43,038 bases of DNA from Sphaeroforma arctica JP610 (Eukaryota > Opisthokonta > Ichthyosporea > Ichthyophonida), in the NCBI RefSeq assembly GCF_001186125.1, contig NW_014040425.1, forward strand, positions 44,154 through 87,191. Reading direction: 5' to 3'. The notes under the pieces are model-generated. The model did no database searches. It saw only the letters and a program-made list of their open reading frames with translations, and was not told the DNA's origin. The position numbers were made by a program, and so were the translations under genes. Numbering within the stretch: position 1 is the stretch's first letter; each line of letters begins with the position of its first letter. Positions 34,130-43,038 of the stretch are shown piece by piece.

Positions 34130-36300
34130 TAGATCAAAGCTTGGCAACCACAAAACCCAGGACTGCGCACGCAACCCAACTGCCCCATCAGCAATTTTCC
34201 CGACTCTTAGAGAAAGCAGATAAACTGGGAGCGCGTGATGCAGATGACGAAATGGAAATCAACAACACAGAACCCGTTATCAACATGTCAGAGGACGAAT
34301 AATGTTAAACCTATGTGAATGACGTTTCTTAACCCACGAGGTCTCAGCATGGATACTCCGACGAAATCAGATCTGCCTAAATGTTATATCGATTTTTGGA
34401 TCAAATTGATTGTATGTGTGGTTGAAACCTGGCATAATGTGACTTTTTTAATCATGTACGATACAACCCCGCACATCCTTCACTCTGTTATATTGGGAAT
34501 ATTTTCCAAAACATCACCCATCGAAATTCCACCTCAGCTAATTATCACCATATGCGGTTTTCTTCTACTGCCTCCTGCTATATTCTACATCTTACTCAAC
34601 TCCTTAACAGAGGCAGAAGTTGAACACTACATGATTCTTCCTGAGATCGGCAACTCCCAACCAGATGTCATTTAGGGTGATTTTATTTCTAAAGTTAGAC
34701 AGTATGGTCACACATCCACGATCCATGGACTCCGCAGAAAGACGGTAGATGCCACTATTCCCGGTGCCTGGCGTACAGAGCACGAGTACTACAGGCCAAC
34801 AACCCCAGCATCACGGTATCTACAAGGACCACAAATTTGGACTCGATTTTTAGGTGGTCACAAATAAACTAGTAATCCGTCTTCGGCGAATGTCTCCGTC
34901 TCAATCACCGCCCCATCACCAAAGTCTTCTATCCCATGGCTACAACTGGTATTGCCACAGACTGCAACATTTATACGACAAGCCACGCACCCTGTTGTTT
35001 CAAGCTGAGATTCGTGAGCATCAACATCTGTTACGGATTAGAGCATATACTAAATTGAATCTGGCGCTACGCAGCGAACTCTGGCAATTTTTTTTTTTTG
35101 GAGATTCCTGCTATGACACTGACAAACCGTGGGCAAAGCCTTCTGCCGAATCACATGTTCTGCTCGTGATCTGTTGCCCAGCACAATATTCAGATTTGTA
35201 GGAATACCGGACACCGACGTTGATCACCGCGTCAACCTTTTATACTGGGTGTCCATAATTCGGGCGCTGCACTGACGGATTACTACAAAGATCTCTTCAA
35301 CTCAAATAACCCACACGTACAACCCCACCGCGGATACAGCACCAACAGCACCAACCCCTCCATTGAATGCAGTTATTCACTCGAAATAGTGTTGGAGGCA
35401 GTACTGCGCGATCCAAACAAGGACCCTGGTTTGGATGGTATCATTGTCTTTCTCCTTAAGGCCGTAGTAGAGCGTTTCACTGACCCCCAGATTTGTGACA
35501 CCCTGACTGTACCTGACAGCTGACTTATTAGCATCTTGGCTGAGATATTCCGCCCTCTTAATGCCTGGTACATTCTCTAAAGCTCTTAACTGTACTCTCT
35601 TGACAGTCCATTCGAAGAAAGCTTACACAAAAACTGCACCCCCTGCCGTTTTCCGACCGATACCCCTAACGTAGATTGTTCGTCGCATTTTTGAGAAGTA
35701 CTTCCTACACCTGACAACAAATTACCCCGGACCAACCACCCATACATCTCAATATGAGTTTAAATCACACTACTCCTGTCATACTTATGCCATTGCCGCG
35801 ATGGTTTCTGAGACTCAATCCGGGGGTACCTGGATTGACATCCCCAAAGCATGCGATAAAGTGGTCCTTCCGCGCATGTGGATGCTGTTGCACCACACTG
35901 GAATGTCAGAGAACGAGAATGTATCCACGCGGGTGACGTATCATGGGAAGCTTTCATGTCTATTTTATAGAACGAATGGCATACAATACTTTAAGGTTCG
36001 ATTGTCGGTCCACAGTTTTTTATCATCCATATGGACTCCTTGGCTATTACGCTTGCGTAATTTCGACCGAAACTCCTCCGCTTCTACCTCTTTGTAGATG
36101 ACACGTGCATACAGGCTCCGCAGTCTGTTAGGTTCCAACCCTTCCTGAACGCGATCAGTGACTGGGGTCGCCAATCCGGTCTAGAGCACATGCGGGTACC
36201 GCCTCTCCCTATCAAAGAGCATCTCATCACGCCAACGCTAGTAGGCTCCCCAAATGCGAACACTCAATAGACGACTACTTATCCCTCCCATACCCATGGC
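34130..36300 (+). mobile_element. LINE (non-LTR retrotransposon) remnant, 5' part
   Basis: A plus-strand LINE in several frames. Near 34.13-34.17 kb a zinc-knuckle-like trace (KLGNHKTQDCARNP) suggests the end of ORF1. ORF2 appears to start at 34319 (FLNPRGLSMDTPTKSDL ... LIVCVVETWHN, the N-terminal 'N-x-R-G-L ... ET' of APE-type endonucleases). Reverse transcriptase follows: PNKDPGLDGIIVFLLKAV (35.41-35.47 kb), EFKSHYSCHTYAIAAMVSET (35.76-35.82 kb), GSIVGPQFFIIHMDSLAI (about 36.0-36.05 kb) and FYLFVDDTCIQAP (about 36.08-36.12 kb, the F-x-D-D catalytic box). Many stops and frame changes separate these motifs, so it is dead and old. The zinc-knuckle ORF1 and APE endonuclease point to a Jockey/I/CR1-like group, but I cannot place it in a clade. 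Confidence 0.75.
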
Positions 36301-36492
36301 GGTGGAACTCTCTGACATCTATCCACAGCCTTCTAAATACTTAAGATTTTAACTGTCCCAGGGCATACTGGGTATCAGCTTTGTAAAACACATGGACCAC
36401 CTCGTGGCAGCATTTAACTCCAGGCTATAGTGTCCTTCCGGGGGTATGAATTTCTTAAATTCAGCTGGCGTCATCCGCGAAATCGGTTGGAA

Positions 36493-36909
36493 ATGCATCA
36501 TGTGATCAGCGTGTTTTTTAGTTGCAAAGAAGTCGAAATAAAATAGCATCGAAGTGCTAAAGTGATATGTAGAAGGTTTTATATACTGACCATATGAGGT
36601 AGCCCAAGGGCCTGGACACTAGCACAAACACCTTAAACACCTTAGGTATAAAACCAAAGGCGAGGTTAGAAATAATACATTAATTTGCACTTTATTTAAA
36701 GTTTACCGAGAAACCCTCTTTGATTTATGATTAAACACCTTAGGTATAAAACCAAAGGCGAAGTCAGAAATAATACATTAAAACCAAAGGCGAGGTCAGA
36801 AATAATACATTAATTAAAGTTTACCGAAAAACCCTCTTTGATTTTTAAAAGGCATCAGAGATAGCTCACTCCCGAGAGCTAGTCAAGTTGCTTAAATTAC
36901 TCCCGAGAA
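36493..36909. repeat. right copy of the repeat pair (blocks B then A) with internal tandem units
   Basis: Block B (36493-36712) matches 33645-33872 with many small differences. It is followed by a partial tandem duplication built on CCTTAGGTATAAAACCAAAG and AAATAATACATTA (three copies starting near 36635, 36733 and 36781), then block A (36853-36909). The whole sits inside the LINE remnant, between its reverse transcriptase and its C-terminal part, so it probably inserted later. Confidence 0.8.
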
Positions 36910-36929
36910 TTCAGTTAAAAATATTCAAG

Positions 36930-38290
36930 ACATTCATTGGTCATTCTATGGTCTGGACATCATTGCATATGCTCCACCTATTTGGCATGCCGCGTTGAAG
37001 CCGCTGTGCGAGCGGTACAACTCAGTACTATTCCAAGTAGCAGCCATTATAACAGGCAGTATGCTTCCAAAACTCCCATACCAGCGCACACGGTTTCTTT
37101 CGCTTCTGCTGTTTACTGCCAGAACGACAATTTGCGGAGTACCTTGGTGGCTGCCTGAGACTACATCTTGACTCGATTAACAGTACAAACCCACTCGCCC
37201 TACTTACGAGACCCACTTGAACACGTAACAGACCTCCGGACAAATTCCCATTCAAAATCTACGCTTATCTAGAATCAAGGGGCGGGCACACACCTAAACA
37301 CAAAGAATGCCGTAAGCTTCGAGAGCAGATCCGACATAACACCACACGACGTCTCACAACTAAGGGGATAGCAGGCAATACTCGCCGCCAATACTACTAT
37401 CGACTTATAAGGGAAGAACATCCCATCACAGACCGGGACTAGCCCTCCCATGGTAGCTTTACCCATTGCCGTGAACACACCCCAATCCGCCTATGTGCCA
37501 TGATAGCAACCAACACGTTCGTGTTCAACTTGCTTGACTATCGTACTGGTGGATGCCTCTGTCCCGCGTGCCCCGGAGACAAGACTTTTATCTCCAGCCA
37601 CTATGCTTGTATCAGTACGTTAGTAAGGCGTATTCTGGTGGGCCCTAATCTACCGCCAATTGGACCGGACTTACTACAACAACTACAGAATCGGCATGGC
37701 TACCACGGCTTAAGGACTCTTCCACGAACATATCGGGAGCTTTCTTTTCCATGAACAGCGGGCACCAATTTACCCCCATCCAATACTGGTCGATAGATTA
37801 ACGTTCGTTATTCCCCGTCTCATCACTCTGCTGAAGTACTATTTCCAGATTTCGGTGCAGACCAAATCTTCGAGACTTCGGGTACGGCTTATGATACTTC
37901 CCGCTATGGCTAGCCAGGATATTCCAAAAACATCAGTTGTGTGGTGTGATATCGGTCAGCCTCCAACTTGAAGCATAACTGCGGTTGACAACCTCACCTT
38001 GGTATCACATTCAAAATATCTCATACTGACTCAGTCCATATTACCACTACAAATGTGGGCCAGATTTTTTCAACGCAGTGTGGCACACAAGTTTTAGCTC
38101 CCACCCAATGGTAGAGTTATTCTGTATCTATCGTCGTGGATTAACGTACCGTATGTCGTCCATCGGCGCATCCCTCGCCCTGAGCTTCTCGCGGCAGTTC
38201 GACAATCTTAACTTCCCTACAATTTCTCTAGAACCACTCCAACGAATATGAAGTCTGCCGTGTATGTAGACATAAAAATTTACCCAAATT
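36930..38290 (+). mobile_element. LINE remnant, C-terminal part beyond the inserted repeats
   Basis: Continues the LINE. A post-RT segment (WHAALKPLCERYNSVLFQVA, about 36.99-37.05 kb) resembles the 'W...L..LQ..QN' region that follows reverse transcriptase in LINEs. At 37.55-37.6 kb CLCPACPGDKTFISSHYAC gives the C-x-x-C ... H-x-x-x-C finger common at LINE ORF2 C-termini. Frames are repeatedly broken. The 3' end probably lies near 38.28-38.38 kb, where AATAAA motifs occur. Confidence 0.65.
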
Positions 38291-38390
38291 GGAATAAATA
38301 TTATTATCCCAATAGCACTATCCTACTCCAGTCCTTTTATATACACAACTCTGAAGTTGTTGTGAATAAAGGGACGAAGATACAATGGTA

Positions 38391-39647
38391 GGTGTCACAG
38401 CAGGTGCAATAGAGTCAATTCATATTCATCAACATCTAATTTCGGTTTGCTTGCTCTGGCTTTTGGTAATATTCTTGGCACTTTTACGATGGGGGATATA
38501 CTTTTAGGCATTCATAATAAAAATTATGTTCATTTGCTACAGGTCTTCCCAAACCCACGTTCGTGCCTGGTAAAAATAGTTGAGTTCCCGAATCATCTTT
38601 ATATATGACTAATATACGTGAGTTAAAAGTTCCTGCAATATGTAATTGGCTCATTCAAGGCTGATTAGACGTGAGTGCTGCCAATATTGAATGAGTTTCT
38701 ATAAGCATACCTCACCTTAATCCAAGAGTGAGAAAGGCCACTTCAGAGTATTTCGAATCTTTTTGCAACCAAGATACATACGATTTCATGATATGAAGTG
38801 GCAGCGAAAATATACTTCAAGAATGGCGATCATTTGCAAAATTTAGTCATGGTGTAAATAAATATAGCCTCCATTTATATGGAATAAAGAACCGCGATTT
38901 TCCTCTCGCGTGAAATTATACGTTTGGTGTGTTGTTGGCAGTCGAGAATACGATGAACAATAGTTTCTACGAGGTTCATAATCTTACAATTGGTCTGGAA
39001 ATAGCAGAAAAGCAAACATTATCACAGATAAAGGTTTTTCATGCTGAAAAAAATTGCATGAATGTGTACATTTAGGGCGTATACTCACAGACACTCAAAC
39101 AAGTTATAAAATCAGCGATATCGGAGGGGGAATTCGCCATTTTTTTTGCGGCGTAGTAGACAATTTACATTTCATGATAATTTTCTTGTTTAACGTTAGC
39201 TGTCTTGTACTTGAATAGTGGTCTTGTACTTGAATAGTGTAGTAGGTGTTCAGTATATTTGGTATGTTCGAAAGCAGTAGGAAATATAGTGTTATTGGGA
39301 ATGGGAGAATAATTTAGACCATAATTTCGTTGGGCCTTTTTATCATGAATAAGAATAAAACAGTATTACGTGAATATATTCGTGAAATTGACCTACTCTA
39401 CCGCATTTGCTAGAGCAGTGTTTGGTTACGAGGCTAGTGCAACATGACTCCCTAAATCACTTCTTAAATTTGAGGGTCAGCAAAATGTCACTTATGTAGA
39501 CGATACCCAACGTTAAATAGTCGCGTGAATTCAAAAACAAACCCCTCCAGTGGAAACGTTTTTATGGATGACGCGCACAAAAAACTATTACATATTGCCG
39601 AGAGAGAAATTGCAAGGCAACATCTCCAACGCCATGGAGATACCATC
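38391..39647. other. AT-rich stretch with no supportable gene
   Basis: No complete gene or RNA is seen. There is a 19-bp direct duplication, GTCTTGTACTTGAATAGTG, at about 39,201-39,238. Short coding-like fragments on the plus strand (NSFYEVHNLTIGLEIAEKQT near 38.96-39.02 kb, and SSGNVFMDDAHKKLLHIAER near 39.54-39.61 kb) have no family I recognise and are not joined by an open frame. They may be relics of another element or chance. Confidence 0.45.
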
Positions 39648-39653
39648 TTTATT
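39648..39653 (-). terminator. candidate polyadenylation signal of RRP8
   Basis: TTTATT on the plus strand, i.e. AATAAA on the minus strand, about 75 nt downstream of the RRP8 stop codon. Confidence 0.5.
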
Positions 39654-39728
39654 TTACAGGTATTCGTCTATTTTAAAGGTCCCCGGATTTCAATTTGTGC
39701 GACCATAGCTCGAGAGTGGCGGCGTCAA

Positions 39729-42158
39729 TCATCGCCGCTTGTAGATACACGGTCTGAGAACCTCGACATGATCATCCTCTTGATAGCTTTTGGACATATT
39801 GCGTTTCTTTTTGAACGTAAAGAGCAGAAAATGCGTATTCCGGACATCCTGCACCAAATTAGCACATAAAGTATCGATTGGTAAACGATCTTTACCGAGT
39901 ACCGGGTGAACGTACGCTAGATGTTTCAATCAGATCATAAAGCCGTTTGCAGCATTGTAATAGTGCATGAAAAGGAATGATCATTTGGCTAGAACAAGAA
40001 AAAAATATCCATTTGAAACACACCTGCCATGAGTACACGCTAAATATGCTAACGAACGGTACACCAACAAAATATGGCTACATACAAGTATGAAGGTTTA
40101 TACTGCAAGCGACAAGATCTAGTACAGGTGAAACCTAATTCATACACTGTGACTATCTAATCTCCAGGAGCCACATCACAAACAGAATGCACAATAGCTT
40201 CATCGGTGGGTCGTGCCACTAAGCAATGAGAATTTGTCGTATATGACTATTGCGTGGTGAGCGTATGCTCTGGCATCAAACGAATGTGTTCAATTGCAGT
40301 CAGCAGTTCTAGCCCCACACAAACACAAGCATTGATACATTTAAGCTATCGATGGCGTACCTTATTCACCAAGTCGAACCCAAATTCTTCTTCCAGAACA
40401 TGGATGAACTCGTCAATATCCTCTATTCGACTCGTAACCTCAGCAATTTTTAGAATACCCCTATTTGAAGTAGGCATGAGACAAGAGTGCTTAACACTAG
40501 TAGAGAAGTGAGTGTGCGTTGAGGCGTGAGCAGTGAATCAATATCAACAGAGTCATGTTAATTGTACATAATTCTCTGCAGGTGGTTGGCCAGTTGTGAA
40601 ATATACATATACCATGCAAGTATGAGAAGCGGAGACTAACGTATGAACCATTTTAAGGATATCTCATTGTTGGGGTTCTCAACGTCGGAATAGGAAAAAG
40701 CACATACTCGACTTTCAGACAACGATGTGCCTCCCGTAAGAAATCTCGATAATTCGTGCCCATCAGTGCCAGCGAGTACACGGCTACATCCAGTGTCTTA
40801 GCCTTCAATGGCACCTGCAAAAATAAAATAATGTCAGCCAAGACTACTCAGCTGTAATTGCACATGGCGACACCTGCAGTATGCGACGCATCATGCTATT
40901 CAAATGCATGATCGATAAAATCGCCCTTGATTTAAAATCGTACAGAACTGCGCAGTAGAGCAATACGAACTACATACATGTGCGATATCGCATGCCGTGA
41001 CGGAGTCGTTCGCTGCGACTAAATCGAAGGAGTGGACTTTGTATTTCCTTGAAACAGCGGCAGCTAGAGCAGCATCACCACAGCCAAAATCCCCAATAAC
41101 GCTATTCGTAGGCAATGTTCGTATGTACTTTATCAGTACATTAACAGGATTCGACGGCCACGTCTTCACTTGATTACGGAATCCTTTGTGATACTGCCGA
41201 AATATAATCCCAATGAACGATTAGCAATTCAAAAACATCAGCAATAGTGGTCCAGGCTCTCTGCACACAAGCAGCAGCGACAATGTTATACGATGGTCAA
41301 TATGTCATCGTAGTTTTACACCGGAACCTCATCGTTTGATCACGAAGTAAACTACCGCATTAACTTACCAGTTCGTACAAGTCGGGACTGTCCTTCATCA
41401 TCTCGACGGCTTTATCACTATGCATAGTGTATAGTTGCTCGTTGAGCCATCGGAATCTAATAAAGTCCGATATTCGTTATACACATTGAATGTTAAAAAC
41501 AGCACGACTACGCATCTCAGCAATCAGCGTGTGCACCTGTGGTATCTGCCTATAACCTACAAGATGTTTCACGACTAAATCATTTCGTCTAAGTGCTCTG
41601 AAAGTGTACATAATTGTTTTTATCTGTGTATGCTAAACTATTCACGAACGACTAAAATTGTCGTGTCTCAAAAATGAAGACTTCTAAGACAGATTTCGAA
41701 CAGTGCATACGCAATAATCATGAAGTTCAGAACGACTTACTTGGCACCGTCTAATTTCGCCCTAGCCTTATCGAGTTTTGACATTTTCTTTTTGGGCCCG
41801 ATGGCGTCGGTTTCTGAACTAGCGGTCATATGAGAGGCCGCCGTTGCGCCCTGTAGCATACTCTGAGTTGTGTAGTACAATAAAACCTGCGTATGAGCCT
41901 ACCAATACTTCAGAGATGATAAGAAATTTCAGACATACCAATTCCCTTTCATAGATTGTAGCTTACAGAAACCTTATAATCGCCCCATACCTGCAGCTTC
42001 CTTCGTTTCGCGGACTTTGCTTCGCTCTCGCTCGTAGCGCCAGCAGTGCGTTTCAAAGCTGTGGTTGCTGTTTCCCTCTTTGCATTATTTGTGCTCTCAC
42101 CTGCCTTCGGTGCGACTGCGCAGAATGGAAAAAGCTGTGAGTGATAGACACTATTCAT
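39729..42158 (-). CDS. RRP8: ribosomal RNA-processing protein 8 (rRNA adenine N1-methyltransferase)
   Basis: RRP8 (nucleomethylin) methylates N1 of an adenine in large-subunit rRNA in the nucleolus, using S-adenosylmethionine. Seven minus-strand exons keep phase: 42158-41991, 41850-41741, 41456-41369, 41193-40978, 40814-40708, 40460-40361, 39848-39729, about 302 residues. The N-terminal part is short, basic and nuclear-type ([29 protein letters not shown]). The core follows the family order: [37 protein letters not shown] motif I ([13 protein letters not shown]), [56 protein letters not shown], and the usual PCIYKRR-stop. All key methyltransferase motifs are intact. Yeast and human proteins (about 390-460 aa) have longer N-termini, so one or more upstream exons may be missing; an acceptor at 42116 (cgcag) makes the ATG at 42158 doubtful. 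The gene converges on the transposon block. Confidence 0.9.
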
Positions 42159-42905
42159 TCACCTCGCGAAATACAAATACAAGGATCGAGTAGATATAAA
42201 GCAGCTTGAAACGAGTATGATCATAATCGTAAAACACGTTCAAAACTGTGTTTTATGGATTTGCATAATTTTCAGTCTGCCAGTATGTCGATAATGACGC
42301 GGCAGTGGGGTTTAGATTCGTATCACACGTGTTAGTCTATACATAAATCTAAAAAGGCCAAAGGCGCATGCACTTGGGGCATCATCCAATAAAGTGTATA
42401 TGCAGCCACATAAACACATGAGACAAGTAAATGCGTGCCAATAGGTACATGCCAATGTATTTCCAAACCTCGTTCTTGATATGCACAGCCAAGCATCCAC
42501 ACGGAACAACTTTACACGTAATATGTGCTATTGGAGTGGTAGATTATGGCTTATCGAAACTATGAGGACTGTTTACTTCATATCTTCGGGGCCTAAATAA
42601 TCTAAGACTCACACTTTCAGCGCATCACTCCGAGTCTCGCCCTTCTGGCACAGAGCTTCCGAAAATATGGTCCTTTGATGGATGCTAACTTGTACAAGCT
42701 ATCAGCAATAAGAGCCTTCTAGATACTGTTGCAGATACTATTTAAAACTGCTTCAACACTTACGACATGAAAGGTTTATGCTCACACAAGATTCGTATAC
42801 ATAAAACTAAATAGTGTAAAAAAAATCGCTGGTTTTCCATACCAAGCCTAAAACTTCATAAATCATGGCTCACATGACTCGACAGCATAGTAAACATGAC
42901 TCACT
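42159..42905. other. region upstream of RRP8, no supported gene
   Basis: Probably holds the RRP8 promoter and any missing first exon. A minus-strand stretch near 42,683-42,615 is open in two frames and ends at a possible GTGAGT donor, but it matches nothing I recognise. Confidence 0.4.
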
Positions 42906-42910
42906 GTTAC

Positions 42911-42973
42911 AATAATATATATATATATGTACACACACACACACATACACACACATACACACACACACACACA

Positions 42974-43027
<54 letters not shown>

Positions 43028-43038
43028 ATGTATATACA
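42911..43038. repeat. (TA)n(CA)n(TA)n compound microsatellite at the window end
   Basis: TA run, then ACACACAC with ATAC interruptions, then a long TA run to the last base. The window therefore begins and ends in simple repeat. Confidence 0.95.

Noticed and set aside
33645-36712. Blocks B read as the two LTRs of one element
   Set aside because: The DNA between them codes LINE-type (not LTR-type) reverse transcriptase, and the linked block A lies in opposite order on the two sides.
42612-42690. Possible minus-strand exon ending at a GTGAGT donor upstream of RRP8
   Set aside because: Two competing frames are open, no start or matching downstream phase can be shown, and I recognise no similarity.
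42911-43038. Regular spaced repeats that might suggest a CRISPR array or centromeric satellite
   Set aside because: It is a plain dinucleotide microsatellite with no spacers and no higher-order unit.

Overview
This looks like a piece of an intron-rich eukaryotic nuclear genome. Introns begin mostly with GTATGT, GTGAGT or GTAAG-type donors and are typically 80-870 nt; intergenic DNA is AT-rich with long TA/GTAT/CA microsatellites, and an old transposon graveyard lies between two host genes. Gene structure and content suggest a unicellular opisthokont relative such as an ichthyosporean (Sphaeroforma-like). That placement is inference, not shown by any marker here.

Layout. (1) 1-530: microsatellites. 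(2) 538-734, minus: a possible very short two-exon gene of unknown function (weak). (3) 735-1512: a likely shared upstream region. (4) 1513-30303, plus: one giant gene. I could chain 47 exons whose reading phases agree at every one of the 46 junctions, giving about 4,810 codons and a stop at 30301-30303, with a polyadenylation signal 45 nt later. The protein is a string of ASH/MSP-like (ASPM-SPD-2-Hydin, PapD-like) beta-sandwich modules separated by low-complexity, charged, His-rich and Cys-rich linkers. One 2.74-kb exon (12082-14823) is mostly disordered linker. The closest class I can name is the HYDIN/CFAP47/CFAP65-type giant ASH scaffold, but I do not recognise a specific orthologue. A second, shorter 3' end (29483-29582, with its own AATAAA) could make an alternative C-terminus.

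(5) 30304-38400: fossils. A broken Ty3/gypsy-type LTR element (RNase H, integrase and C-terminal pieces, about 30.8-32.6 kb), repeat-rich DNA (33.4-33.9 kb), and a decayed LINE (ORF1 zinc-knuckle trace, APE-like endonuclease start, reverse transcriptase, C-terminal CxxC-H-C finger, about 34.1-38.3 kb) interrupted by a second copy of the same repeats at 36.5-36.9 kb. (6) 38300-39728: AT-rich, no gene I can support. (7) 39729-42158, minus: RRP8, the nucleolar rRNA adenine N1-methyltransferase, in seven exons with an intact methyltransferase domain. (8) 42159-43038: non-coding, ending in a (TA)n(CA)n(TA)n microsatellite.

The two confident host genes converge on the transposon block: the ASH gene ends at its left and RRP8 ends at its right. 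Nothing in the sequence links their functions. The most interesting object is the giant ASH gene: its size, its unusual linkers, its apparent internal domain duplication and its possible alternative end.
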